From Megaleporinus macrocephalus (Eukaryota > Chordata > Actinopteri > Characiformes > Anostomidae), in NCBI GenBank assembly GCA_021613375.1, contig CM038710.1, positions 31,299,136 to 31,363,135 of the forward strand: a DNA stretch of 64,000 nucleotides, read 5' to 3'. Made by a program: the position numbers and the translations under genes. Below the pieces are notes generated by a model. That model was not told the DNA's origin. It made no database searches and was given only the letters and a program-made list of their open reading frames with translations. Shown in pieces: positions 1 through 13,756 of the stretch. Position 1 is the first letter of the stretch. Each line of letters begins with the position of its first letter.

Positions 1-1428
1 AATTTATGGTATGGAATTTCACAGCATTCCTAGGATGGAATTTCCAGAAGATGCCTGGGCTCCGCCTACAATGTGTTCTTCTCTAGCAAGTGTCAGAGTC
101 AGAGAAGCATTACAGAACATTAGCAAAATGCCATCCAACGTAATGAAAATCATACCAATCATTGTTTTATTGGGCGCTCCACTTGCTCTCTTAGCTCCCA
201 GCTAAGTGGACGGTTGAGGTATTCAGACACACTAAGTCCAAACCATTTGGAGGGAAAACGTTCCATTGGAAAGGACCTTCAAGTTTCTTAGACAGTAGAG
301 TACAACACTTTGTAGAAAGTTGTAGGAACGTTTATTCATCAGTCATTGCATATCTTTGCAAGATATGTGTGTGTTTGACTGCAACGTTGCATTATGTTCC
401 GAATGAAGGCATTTATCAACTGCAGCTCCCTTAACTAACATCCCGACCTCAAGTGTGTAGGGAATACAGCGGTACTGCTTAGGGACCCATTCTCTTTGAC
501 AGTGTTGTGCTATTAAGCCTGACTGTGTTGTTGTAGGCACTTGAAACTGGGCTAATTGGAAACAACAAAAAATGTCACCATGCATAACAAAAAAAACGTG
601 ATCCATTTTAATTATGACCTAATAGAATAGAAATAGAATAGAAACCAAATTTGAAAATCTTTGTAAATCATTTGACTTTATTTGTAATCAATCAACTACA
701 TAACTGATTCAATGTTCTAGAAAGCTTGTCCAGCCTCACAACAGTAGCTGTGGAGGATGGATTTGTGGACAGGGCATGAATAGGTCAGTTCAGAACCAGA
801 TTGTCTGATGCCTAGGTCAATTCGTCAAATGTGGGAAATACAGTTCGTACAAGTGATGGAATTCCTAAATTCTAGATTCAGAACAATCTGTGCAGAATGA
901 GCTGGGTGTTTATTATCGCTAGTGTCTAGGCAGGGAGCCCACTGGACCCAAGCAGGTTTTGAGAATTTTTTTTCCCCTCAGGGCTTGTTGATTTTTTGCA
1001 GGGGGAGATTGTTCCTATATATAGAGAAGGGTTGTCATGGAGACTTCCGGTGTGTGGTGTGGGGCTGGGCTGGTGTGGGGGACTAGTGGGCGTGAGGCAG
1101 ACAGAGTGGGCAGTGTTTGAGTCGGCTGCATGGACTCTTTATTCAGAATGGACCGAGCAACCTTTCACATAGTTGGGAGAGGTCTTAGCCATGAAGGGCC
1201 AAGTCTATAGTCTGCGTATTACAGCTGTGAAAGTGGCCATGCCCTGCGGAGGCCTGAAACTAAAGCCTGGCACTGCTGCCCTAAATAAACTGGCTTACAT
1301 GCTTACCAAAGTACTATATTAACACTTGACGGATGAGCTCCACATTATCCACAAATACACACGCATGCTTCCGCCCTCCAGTTTCCCTCCACTTACATCA
1401 TACTCATTTGCCATAACATGGGGTTTTA

Positions 1429-1540
1429 TCGTCACTGTCCAATGAAAAACAATCACAACTTCACAGGAGAGGCCACAAACATACACACAATTTTCCCACC
1501 AACAGCTGTCATGTTCAAATGATGTAGAAAATGCATGTAT
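1429..1540 (+). mobile_element. Partial MITE copy, same family as the element at 28,742
   Basis: The motif gtcactgtccaatgaaaaac near 1,431 and the later aatgatgtagaaaatg near 1,516 match, in the same order, the left arm and interior of the better preserved element at 28,742-28,992. The right terminal inverted repeat is not visible, so this copy looks truncated. No coding capacity. Confidence 0.45.
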
Positions 1541-1615
1541 GAACCATGTATCTTACATTGTCTTTACCTTGTGTCTATATAATGGTAACATTTGAGGAGA
1601 ATGAAAGAACAAGTT

Positions 1616-2230
1616 TTAAAGGGGACCTATTATGCTTCTTTTGTTTTTTTCCTTTGGTGGCTTTTCATGAATGGAAACAGTCTGCAATGTTATAAAACCC
1701 AAAGTACACACCAGAGGGGAAAACCTACTCCACAGAAACCACTTCACTCAGCCTGACTGGAAATTCAGCCCTTTTCTCTGTACAAAGTCATGTCATTTGG
1801 TAAAACAGTTCTTATTACCTGCCTATCAGAAAAGTTGGCAGACCCCCTTACACAATGCTCAGTGAACAACAAAAATAGAAACGCTCCAGTATAGCCTGTG
1901 AAGGTGGATCCGGTCTACCAACTTGTTCCACCTGACTTTCAGAATCGCAGTCTGGTTCAAAACGGCAGAACCGACACCTCTGTAAGATTAGACTCAGCAG
2001 TGTGGGGGGCGGGACCTGTAAAAGGGTGCTACTCCAGTGGATGTCTATTTAGAATAGAGTGGGTAAGATGACTAATCAGAGCACATTGGGCGCCCAATAG
2101 TCATCTTACCCAATTTCACAGGTGTACAATAAAAATATTGTGTTTTAGGAAACTGAAGCATGTAAATCTCTTCGAGTAGAACCCAAAGATAAAATGATGA
2201 ATACTAAGAATGAGCATATGTCCTCTTTAA
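1616..2230. mobile_element. TTAA-flanked non-autonomous DNA transposon (MITE)
   Basis: The left end reads TTAAAGGGGACCTATTATGC, and the right end (agcatatgtcctctttaa) is its imperfect inverted complement. Both ends sit at TTAA, the target site typical of piggyBac and Kolobok elements. The element is about 615 bp and has no open frame of note. Inside it, gggtaagatgact near 2,061 pairs with agtcatcttaccc near 2,099, giving a strong fold-back. Superfamily assignment is inferred from the TTAA target alone. Confidence 0.65.
2061..2111. repeat. Internal inverted repeat (hairpin) of the TTAA MITE
   Basis: The arms gggtaagatgact and agtcatcttaccc are perfect complements separated by about 25 bases that include the palindrome gggcgccc. 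This is structure inside the MITE, not an independent gene. Confidence 0.6.
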
Positions 2231-5200
2231 TGTAAGTAAATGTAACCAAACGGATTGTTACTATTAGCCTGTTCACCATGAGAAAAAAACAAGTGAGATG
2301 TTTTAATATTACAGCAACACCATATTTTCATTTTTGTGAAAACAAAAGCACTCCAATTCCAGACATCCACTCACACGTCCGTCTCACAGTGTCTCACACT
2401 TTCTCTCACCTTCACTCTCCAATATGTGCACTCCCTGTTTGTCTGTTTCATCCTCTTTCTGACACCTCGCCCCTCCTCCCCAGCACACACACAGTAGTCT
2501 CCTCACACACTGCGAGAGTGTGAGATGGCATAAGGTTGGTGAGTGTGGCAGAAGTGTGAGCTCAGCAGAGCCGGGGGGCCGTGGGAAGCCCTCTGACTGA
2601 CAGGCCACAGCGGAGCTGCTGACACAGCCTGGCAAACTCCCATCAATCACCCTGAGCAACTGCGCTTCCCAGCACACATCACCTCGGCCTCCTGCATGAC
2701 TCTGACATAGAGCACTACATCATCACTGGCTGATGCACTCCACTGTCACTTTGGCCACCAGTAGTGCGACAACACTTTAGATTCTCTGTGCAGATGAGCA
2801 CTGCAGAGGAGGACTTGGGAAGAGAGTCTTCATTGCAATCATTTACATGATTCTAATGTGTACACCATTTGCACAAGAATCAAATATAAATAAATATAAT
2901 TACTGTTAAACTTCATTTCCATCTTTTATTTTCTTGCACTATTTGAGCTGCTCTACATTCACTGTCCTATAAAGCATTTGGGAGATTTTGAGACTTTGGA
3001 TAGGTTACATTCACGCATTGAATCGGTGTGCCCAGTTCATTGTCCTGCTAATCAGTGTATAATTAGCAAATGTTCTCCTCTGTGGTCTATTTGCTTTTCT
3101 CAGTAAACACCTCTGCACCTCCTTTCAAGCCAATGGCATTAAGTTAGAGTTTAAAAAATAAATCACTTCAATGACTTAATGCTCTTTTTGTTAGCAAACT
3201 AAATAAATGAAGCACTTCTAAATCATATAAATTCAATACATCACTTGTGTTCTCTATAGCTAATTCATTATCTTAGATCTCTGACTTCATTCATTCTAAC
3301 TCTGAGGCTTTTTCCAGGCGACGCTGGATCCTGAGGCTAAGCCTCCTCTCTCTGCCACTCTCTATCTTTCCGTAGGGCAAACGTAGCTTGCTAGAGGAAA
3401 TACTGAATAGAGGCCACAGTTCAAAGTGATCCAACACAGCTGCCCCAGGCCCTAATCCCCTCTCCGCAGGCCCTGCTTCCCAGCCCAGGGTTGGCTCAGA
3501 GTGATTAGTACTGAAGAAGGAATATGAGTTTGATGGAAGAAGGGGAGAGAGAGAGATGGATCAGAGGAAAATACATTATACAGACCTTATTAAGCAAAAT
3601 TTACTTGATTATGATGTGCACACGTGAATTGATTATTACATCTACATGCTTTCACTCACTGTTAAAAACAATTCGAGTAAATAAACTTGGTGTAATATGT
3701 TTTATGTATTTGCCTTTCTATTCATTATTAATGCATATACGAATCAAGTACTACAATGCATTGCTGTAGACAAGAGGAAAAACACATTTAAGTAATTCAG
3801 GTAAAAATAGCCACAAGCTAGCAGAACTGGTGAGTGGGAGGTTTAGTATCTGAGAAGAATGAAAAAAAAACAGAAAGTGAGAAAATCATGGAGAAACGAG
3901 GAGGCGTGGCTTATTTTGGGCAGAAAGTAGACTTGGAGTGTTGCATTGTTATACTTTAGCCAAACAATATGCACAAATCTGCCAAATACACCCTGTAAAA
4001 GTAGGGAAAAGCCTGAGCTCAGGATTAAGAACTGAATATGAATGTGCGTTTGGGCGTCTAGGGGGCATCAAAGATTACATATTGTAGCATGGGGGGGAAT
4101 AAAAACCTAGCGAAACAGAACACGTATTCGCAATCACAGTAAAAGGGTCATAAATCGTCCATAAGCGTCCACCACAGGCCATTCTCTGATTCCCTCACAT
4201 TCCCCAGAGCTTTATGTTGCTTGAGCTTGTACAGGGAATGCACGGACATGGCGGTGACCCCTGGGACCCTAAACCAGGCTGGGACACTGAGATGGTAGTG
4301 ATACGGACGGAAGAAGGCTGTGTGTTTCGTACCCTGGAGGGATGAAAGCTCCCATAGATGACTAATATGGTGGTCTCAGTTTACCTCAGCTCAGGAAGGG
4401 TGAGACCCTACACCAAATAACACAAGACACTACTACAACTGCCCATGAAAGCCCACTAATTGCTCACAAAACCTCTAGGGAACCTTAGTGTCTTCATCTT
4501 GTCGTGATCCCTTGTGTCCCACAGGAAGCTTTGAGCAAAACTAGCTACAGTGGGTTTAGTATGCCGTTTGATTTGAAGCACATCTGGGGTGTAAATTCAC
4601 ATGGGGTCAGTGAGCTCTTTGGTTTTTCCTTAATAATCTGTACAGTGTCCAATTATAGAGACGCTTAACCATTTGCACAACACGCGCTGACTGACCCCAT
4701 ACACAGTAAAGAGGATTGGGGCTAAAGCAGTCTTTCAGCGTAGATGGATGAGAATAATTGCTTTCACTGGCTTTATTGTCTGTGGGAGTTCATTCAGCTG
4801 TATGTGTAAAGAGGCCATATGTACCGGTCAGTCTGTAGCCCTTTCAGTCCACATATACCAAATACCAAATCTGCACACATACCAATCAATTTGAATCATT
4901 TGAAGCCATTTTAGTTTATGATTTTAAGGCATCATTTTATAATGTGTAAATTACATACACATGCATTATATTGGCTCCTCAATAAGGAGGTTGCATTCTG
5001 TATGTCATATTTACTTATCTTTACCTAGATTCTCAGTCTGAGAGTCTCTGACACTGATGGCATTACTCAATATGTGGTTCTCTGGATCTGGATCTCACTG
5101 CCCTGTATATTTTAGTGTTTCCCTGCTCCCAACAGATGATTCAACTCATTAGCAACCCCTTACTGAGCTGGGGTGGCTGGGTTACTGCATGGAAAGCAAC

Positions 5201-6239
5201 ATACCTTAAAAACAGGTTACATATAGACTGCATATTGTCACTGAGGTTATTTTGATATTATTTGAAAATTCCAGAAATTGGCCACAAAATTTTATGAACA
5301 CTCCAATATGGAATAAAATCCTGGTTACATATGTGTTTTCCCTCTAAAATGTCAGTGATAATTAACATAACTGAAAGAAGCAGCATTTCTGATTATGGAG
5401 AAAAAAGATCACACTGAAATATGGTGTGTGTGCACCATGAGTCAACCTGTAATGCCTGAAATAGTAATTCTTTATGTCAGAGTTACTGGGACAGATTTGG
5501 TGGGAGATTTTGTGGGAGCCATCTCATGTCTTGGCATATTAACATCAGAAAGAAGGTTTGACTACTTTTGACTCATACTGATGAAGATATGATGACAATT
5601 ATAGAGAATTCACTTCTCAGAAGACACATCCTTCACCTAGTTTTGCCTGAGTTCTCTTTGAACACTCTTTAAATGTGCTCTGAAGAAATGTGATGCATCT
5701 GCTTATGAGGGTCTTACTAAATTACTAAAGGCAATTTACCTATTCCCACCAGAGAGGTTTCCAAATATCCCCCCAAATATTACTTAGTGTTGCTATAAAG
5801 AAGAACCGGGCTCATCTCATTTAAATCCAAATTTAAAAAGAGATTTAAATTGCAAACATCCTTAAAATTCCAAAATGTGGAAGCCTGTTTGTACCACTGG
5901 TAATCAAAACTCAAATCCAGGAGCGAAGTAGGATATAGGTTCTTTAAAGTTTAAATAACCTTCACATCTAATAAAGGTTCTGTATAAATGTTATATATAG
6001 ATTTTTCTCAGAGCTGTAGTCATAGCTAAAACCCATTTCAGAAGCTTTACTCTTAAGAGTTCTCTAGAGAGTTATCATTCTGGAGGTACTAGTGATGGTG
6101 ATATTTATTTTATTCCTTATTTTCTTGATCTTTTTGTAAAGTCACTCCACAAACTGCCACCCAACAGGTCCAATGTTCCACTCAGAGGTCACTAATACAC
6201 ATGAGCGCATCAAATCACTAATCACTTCTGACTCAGAAT

Positions 6240-6600
6240 TAGAGAATCAAAGATGACGGTGGCATTTAAAAACAATCCCTACAGTCAGCCGCTCAAACAG
6301 ACCCCACGTGGCGCGTTGGAATTCACACCCGATATAAATGTCAGCGTTATTAAAAGACGGAGGCTTTTAGGTGATTGATTTGTCGTGTAAATGCGTTACC
6401 GATGTCTCTGCTTGATGGAAGGATTAACAGCGTCGGCAGTGATATGGAGCTGCTAGAGTGATCGAGCTTTAGCTATTTTTAAATGTTTATGGCCTCAGCA
6501 CACCTCTAAATGGGCCTGAGCTCACTCTCGTAGCTCCAAGTCATGCAGAGATGCCGTACTCTAAAATGAATGCAAAGGAGATGCCAGGAAAGCCTACCTC
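6240..6600. promoter_or_regulatory. Candidate conserved non-coding / enhancer-like block
   Basis: A GC-balanced, repeat-free stretch within otherwise AT-rich, repeat-littered DNA. It contains homeodomain-like words (ggattaacag, gtgattgatttg, a run of atttttaaatgttta) and a CACGTG E-box at about 6,304. It has no open frame. The call rests only on composition and motif density. Conservation in other fish was not checked. Confidence 0.2.
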
Positions 6601-7199
6601 CACTGGCACCGAGCTCACATAAATAGTTTTAAAAATCCAATACAAACTGAAGCTCCGAGCGATGAGAATTAATCCGTATATATAACACACATACAATGTA
6701 AACGACACCAACGTAGTGTAACAGGATCTGCTTTAGGGATTTTGCTCCTCTGTTATTGTTGATGTTTTTTTTTAGACTATCGGTCTCTGAGTTGTGTAAT
6801 GCTGCGGTGATTAAAAAGAGACTAAGGACAAACAACTGCGTTGCGATGGTTTCTGCAGGCAGTGTAAAAGAATGCGTCGTCTGGTCACTGTAATTTGTGG
6901 CTTGCGGGGTGTTGGCTCAGCCTGCTGCTGACTAAAATCGAGAAAGAGCACCACCCGTCTCTCGCTTCAATACCAGTCGCATCAGGGTTTATTTCAGTCA
7001 GCATTCTGGGTTTCTCCATGTCTGTATTTTACCACTGTCCTATCAAAGCAACACAACTCCATGATGGCTTTGATAGCTTCTTTTTAAAAAGTGTTAAACA
7101 TCCATGAATGGAGATGTCATGTATTTCCAAAGGGAACATGAATTAAGCTCAGAGAACACCAAACCCAGTGTGAAGAACCTAAATGAGAACATTACTATC

Positions 7200-7262
7200 A
7201 GAGCAGGGACTCGAACCCCAGTCTCCCACATACTAGGCTGTACTGTTGCACAGTAAGTTCTC
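7200..7262 (-). mobile_element. tRNA-derived SINE remnant
   Basis: On the minus strand the sequence gtgggagactggggttcgag continues into tccctgctc. It contains a perfect RNA polymerase III B-box (GGTTCGAGTCC), as in the heads of many teleost SINEs. The A-box side is decayed and there is no intact tRNA fold, so it is not called a tRNA gene. Confidence 0.45.
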
Positions 7263-8820
7263 ATTAATAAATAAACTGATAATGAGTGTAGCCTTTACTA
7301 AAGAGCTGGAATAAAGCCATGCTCATTTTTAAACTTGGCTTAGTGTGTTATTAGTACATATAAGTACTGACTGGTTTAATAGAAACACATTATGCATGGA
7401 TGTAAACATCCTTAAAAGTCTGCAGGGAGATAATCAGTGCTTTATTGGTGGGATTTCCAGAGCTATGTTGATGGAATTAATAAAGCAAACTACTACACCA
7501 GAGGGGGGCCGCCCAAGAGCAATGAAGCTCTGTTCCTGTGTTATTCTGACTGGCCACATAATGCACAATTTTTATACACAGGGAAAAGCTCAAGCCCCCT
7601 TACATACCTTGAAATTTAATATGATTTTTGATTCTGAGGTCATGATTCGGTACCACGCTAAAATATCAAACACAGAGTAAACTCCTTCACTCTTTTCTAT
7701 TTAAACTCCTTCTGTTTGAGCTTTATTTCTAATTATTTTATTATTATTATTATTTGTAGTGCATGTAGGAATTAATAAACAGCATTTTTACCAAACCTGC
7801 TATGAAGCCTTCAAACAAAACAAGCTCCAGAAATCATAACCTATAGAATTTACTAGTAACATCAGGAGAAAAAGTTGTTATTTAAGCATGAGCACGTGCA
7901 GGAAGCACCCACATGTCTAGTTTTAATCAACGGTCTGCACAGAAGGCGGTAATGAGAGGCCATCAGAATGAACCCAGGGTGGCATTGGCGATAGAGCTTT
8001 AAATTCTGATACACTTGCTTGATATTTTGAAACTGTTACCCAGGACCTCGAATCATTTCATTTGGTTGAAGTCAGGAGGTTAGAAATCCTGCCCGTCCAA
8101 TTTTAAGCGGCCCATCCCGCCTGGCCCCTTTAAAAAATCCACAATGCCTGACCATCTGAAACATCCCACTCGAGAGACTGGTGTTTATGCGCAGCCGACT
8201 GCGGTATGCTTTCATCTAACTATAACATGACCTCTCCCTCTCTCTCCGTCTGACTCTAAACTCCAGTCCAGTCTAAGTACTGCCCAGTTCTGCCTTTGCC
8301 ATCCCAGGACTCCCTTTGGTCTCTGGTAACCGTGGGAACAGCACAGTCAAGCCTCCAGAGGTGTGACACATGTTCATTCACACACGAGTGCAGCGGAACG
8401 GAACATAAACCAGGCAGCTTCGCTTCTGACCTACATGCTCCCTCATGCTGTGCAGGGTAATTTTAAAGCATGGGGGGGCGTTACAGTAGACAGCGCCGGA
8501 GGGGGTGGAATTATTGAGTGAACAGCGCCAATGCTGAGAGAAATCAGTCGTCAACAGCGGGGTGACTGATGAGGATAAATGGTCAAGCTGCGTTATACAC
8601 AAACCTTCCAGAAACAGAGTGATTAAAACTGTATGCACTCGTGTGAAGACACACCTCAGTCTGTTTAGCTCAGAGGGAACCGGAGCATGGAAAATAGAGA
8701 AGGCTAAACAAGTGAGCAGTCCTGACTTTACTGGACTGACTTTAACTGGCATGAGCCGTTGCTGTACTCAACCTCCCATCAACAAAAAAAAAGGAGTTGG
8801 GCCCAAAGGTAGACATGAGA

Positions 8821-8824
<4 letters not shown>

Positions 8825-8897
<73 letters not shown>
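8825..8897. repeat. (TA)n microsatellite
   Basis: An uninterrupted run of about 36 TA units. Open frames reported through it are repeat translation only. It is flanked 100 bp downstream by a short CA tract (8,994-9,011). Confidence 0.97.
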
Positions 8898-8900
<3 letters not shown>

Positions 8901-8993
8901 TTATTGGCCAAGCATGCTCATACATACAAGGATCACAGTGCACGATAACTGACATTACAGAAGTAACAAACACACCCAACCTAGCCATCCTCC

Positions 8994-9011
8994 TACACAC
9001 ACACACACACA
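8994..9011. repeat. (CA)n microsatellite
   Basis: Nine CA units just after the TA repeat. No gene is associated with it. Confidence 0.9.
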
Positions 9012-11029
9012 TACGTGTGGTAATAGTTACAATAAACAGTAAATCCATGTATCAATGATAGATAAATAGGATCCCAGTGCAGTTTTTGTAATGAGACCAA
9101 GGTTTCTGTGTTGATATTGTTAGGGACAGCATTGGATAGCATAATAATTAATAATAATACCATCATTTACACACAGTAGGTCCAGGCTGGAACACCTCTA
9201 CTATATTAGTAATATGCCAGGAAGTTTTTGGAATGTTGCTTTGCCTACTTAACAGTTCTGTTTTGCTTCAGTTACAAATATATAAAAAGTTACACTAATA
9301 AAGTATAAACTTTAACTTTTTACTGGACTTACTACATAACCTTGGCATAACCATGCTGTAAACATATGATATCAGATATCAGAAGTTACCACATACAGCA
9401 TACATCATGGTAAGTGGTAATATAACAGTAGTGGTAATATAACAACTCATAATATATAACATGTTTATAGCATAGTTATGTTAATGTTGTGTAGGTTAAG
9501 TATTACTGTTTTAACCAGATCAGATATAACAGGCAAAGTTTTCTTTTGTAGTCAAAACTATATAGTTCTATGGCTTTATAGTAACTATATAGTATAAACC
9601 CTATATCACTCGCTAGCATGCAGGCATATCTGTTATATAACACTATGCAATGTGCCTAAACACAGCTACCAATCATAGTTCACAAACAGAAAATTGGGTG
9701 GAAACTGGGAAGCTGAAAAATGGCATTGGAAGTCTGTTGTGATAATGTAGCAGTATGGGATCTCCTTTCATTCCCACCCTGAGGACAGCCTACTCTTCTT
9801 GTATTTCTTGCTAGTCAGTGCGACAGTATGAGTGTGATTTATAGAACAGATCATATATAACTCTGCATCAAGGTCAAGGTCAATTCCTCTTTCAGAGTAT
9901 ATTGAGCTGCTGCTCTTATACACACTCTATTTCAATCGTATACACAGCCACTGCCTGTCTCTCTGGATTACACATCCAGATACTTCCCCATCTCTGACCG
10001 GGACCGAGAGCAGCGGGTTGTGGTGGAGCATGAAGCAGGCAGCATGGAACTTGCTGTGCTCATTCCATTAACTTCATACACAGCTAACATGGTTGACAGC
10101 ATCTGTTCCTGGGATGGGGGTCCACGGTAGGTGGAGGGTGGGTTGGGAAGAGGTGTGGTGGAGAAGGATGGAAGCTGACAGCTACCCTGCACCGCCCTTT
10201 TGTGATCCACTACAGTGCACCCCTCTTCTTCTTTTCCTTTCTTGTGTCATTTTCCATTATAGTGCCTGCACTTGTTTACACGGAGTCATTACTGTAAGCT
10301 TATGACAGCAAATGAACTAAGTGTTAGTATTCTGACACGTTCCTGGGGCTGTAATTATATGCAAGCGGTAGACTCTTATTTTGTGTGCATGTTTTGTTGT
10401 CTCTTCCTCTTTATGTTAAAGCAGAGTAAAGGCCTGTTAGAACAGTAACCGCTTAGTGAATAGAGTCAATTAGGCCTTCAGTGTCAGGCATGGTGTATCA
10501 ATGAAAGTATATAGCATCATTTTTACAGATGTTTCTGCATCTGTAGCACAAAGTTAATTATATGAGGGCTCATGGGAAGCGCTGGACACACAGCAAGTTA
10601 AAAATGTAATAATGTAAAAATTGGTTGTGCCTACTGCTAAAGTATTTGATGACCTTCCCGCCAGCTGTTCTGTAGCACTGAGTGGCGGAGCTGATGCTAT
10701 ATTTAATAAAATAGTATTCACTAACCACTACCATTGACTGGAAAACTTTGTAAAATCATCTTTAATCTAATCAATATGTCTAATGTTTCCTATTATTAAA
10801 TTATTCAGCATTTTTCACTTATTTTCAGTAATCCTATCCATTGAAAGTACATTACTGATAGAGAATTTAGCATGTGTTGGCTGTGTTTTGAGTAGTGCAG
10901 GGAAATTTCTGTCTGTCACAGTCGACTGTATGCTACAGATGTGGCAGACGGAATAGAAAAAAAGAGAACACTGGATCCTTTAGGCAGGGCTGCGGGAAGG
11001 TGTTTTGTGTTGGGTGCTGAAATCTTAAG

Positions 11030-11330
11030 AAGCTAATTATGCAAAATGGTATGCGAGTTTCTACTTCATTTGAATTTTTGGGATCATTTGCATAAAACAG
11101 AATGCACGTCACAATGTGCTCAGAGGAGCCGAAACCCGACAATGTGCATACATTACTGACACATCAAACTGCTGATCACTCGGATCTCTCCTTCTGGATA
11201 AACATTATGCAAATGAGCTAAGCAGAAGCCTATCAGATTTCTGATATTTGGCACGGTAATTGATTTTGTCATGCCCACAGTCAAGCTTCAGGCTGAGATT
11301 TAACATTCAAACACACACAGAGTGGGAAAT
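11030..11330. promoter_or_regulatory. Candidate regulatory block with two perfect POU octamers
   Basis: ATTTGCAT at 11,086-11,093 and ATGCAAAT at 11,207-11,214 are perfect octamers in opposite orientation. A third near-match (attatgcaaaa) lies at about 11,036. The part from about 11,147 onward is related to a second block at 54,133-54,330 (see findings). Function is inferred from motifs only. Confidence 0.3.
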
Positions 11331-13756
11331 AGTACGACTGATTGTGTTCAGAAAGTCACCAGCGTGGCCAACAGTTAGCGAGGGAGGGAACAGCTTGCAG
11401 TGATGAAAGTGTTAAATGTTAATTTAAACAGTGTGTGGCTGCTACAGATTTATAAAATACATAAATAAGACAAAGTTCACCCGAAACAAGCATATAGAGG
11501 TCTTTATTTTAAAATTCAGAGTCTTTATTTTGGCCAGAGGTGGGTAGAGTTGTTAAAATATTGATTCTTGGTAGTTAAAAGTACCTTACCATAAAACTAA
11601 AAAGTACAAAAATATAAGCTCCAAGTTATTTAGTAGTGAGAAACTTAAGAACTGCAGTGGAGCTTTTAAGTAAATCAAGCATCTATTAGCACACAAACTG
11701 ACTTTATTGTTATTTTTTTTTAAAATAAATAAAATGCCTAATTCTTAAACAGTACAAAACACAAATAAATTAAAGAGGAATTAGTAACTAAATATCAATG
11801 GCTGACATGTAAGTGAGTGAAAAGTAGATATTTTTACTTACTAATATACTTAAGTAGAAATAAAAAATATTTATTATTTACTATTTTAGTAAATAGTGTG
11901 CATTTACTAATATAGTATCTAAATATACTTTCCATGTATATGCATTTATGTATTTAGGTGTAGATTCTCAAGCTCATCATTTTACTCATCAGGCATGTAT
12001 AACAGGCAACATAGTGCATTGAGTTTATGCGTGTGTCTCAAAACATAGTGAGCTGTCTAGGTAGGCTGTCTATGTAGGCAGCTGTTTAAATAGGCAGCGT
12101 TCTGTCTGACATCTGGCTTGTTTCCGCCCACTGCAGCACACGACCGGTGGTTTAGCTGGTTGCTAAGCTACAGGCCGGCATCCAAAACAATAGCCGAGGC
12201 TTAAAAATCCGCTAGCATAAATGCTAATGGCTCGAGTATAAAACTGCAAAATGGTCAACGACACTTTACAGAGTTGATAATAAAATACTGTTTTGTGTGA
12301 TTATATGACAAAAAACACATTAAAACACCAGAGAAAATCAAAATAACTAACATTTTAAACGACTTCACTGCTCGTGGATTTGCCTGCGTTGCTTCATGGG
12401 ATTGTCTTAGCGGCTGAGGAAGCGTTAGATGCTTCCTTAAAATCAGGGTAAAGTAAGGCTTCTCAGTAGACAGCATGTTAAAGGTATTTAAGAATCGGGA
12501 CAGCCTACATGTCGGGAGCACATACTATGGTTTTGAGATACACTCTATATTTATAGAATGTTCTTAGGAAAAACAGTGCTATCTTGTACAGGCAGGCTTA
12601 GCACTGTTGTAATAATACAGTCTATGTAATGTTTAAGACATCAGGGTCATTATTTAGCTCATTATTTAAAAGCATTAGAAACATGTCAGCTCAATAAGTC
12701 TACATGTAATTGTTTTTATTTACTAGCAGTAGAGTCTTTCGTGTGTTGAACATCGTGGCAAAGTCCTGGATCAGTGACATCACCACAAGACACAGTACCA
12801 GTGACATCATCAGAGGACACAGAGCCAGGCCACGGAGAGTCCAGAGCAGTAGTTCATCAAGCCATAAAAGCTATTTTCATCTACAGAGACACTCTCTGCT
12901 AAATGGAATGAAATATACCAGCTTGCTAAGTGTGCGAGAGTGCATGTGCGTGAGTGAGCCGAGTTCAGCCGCTTCATTAAGCGTCCGCTGAAACAAACAG
13001 CCATTGCCAAATCAGTTTGAGTTTCCACTACACAAACAAACACGCTTCCCCCCAATTTCCTGTCCCCTTACGTCAGCTGTATTCGCCATATAACTCGCAG
13101 GGCCTCAGTAAAAAAAGAAGCTGAAATGCAGAGTGGTGCATCTCTCAGGAGCTAGATTTAGCCTGAGGCTAAGCGGTGGCACCACACGGAGCATTCACAG
13201 GGCACACAACTAAAGTGCTGGGCTTGAAGCTGGTACTTTAGGTCTCTGAGGTTCGGTAGCGCACATAGCATGCATTCCAAGCATCTAACCAACAGTAGCT
13301 TTAAATGTTCCTTGAAAATGGGGAAATTTTGCTACTAGCCCAAAGATACACCATTACCGTCACCACACCACACTGAGAAATGTTTTCCCTTCTCAGATAC
13401 TTCAGGAGAGTAGATTCACTAACCTGTACATGGTTTGAAGCAGAAATTAATAATAACTAGTTCCATTTAATCAGTTTATTTATTTATTTATTTTTAAACG
13501 ATAATACTTTATTTCTACTTAAATATATGTGTGAGAAAAGGTCTGAAGTCTGAAGCTTGCATGTAATGTCTCTGGGCCTCATTCACCACCATCTTTTTTA
13601 TTATTTGTTTTTAATAAACCCACTATTTAAATCTCTTACTACAACTCCCAGCATGTCAAAGTTGTGAAAAGGATCCTCATTTTTTCTAGTAGTGCATTAA
13701 TGTACTCAACTGAGAATATCCGGTCAGTGGGATCATGCACAATCTGTACAATCTGT

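Noticed and set aside
8562..9048. Open frames with (YI)n tails around the TA repeat
   Set aside because: The tail is the TA microsatellite. The remaining residues match nothing recognisable.
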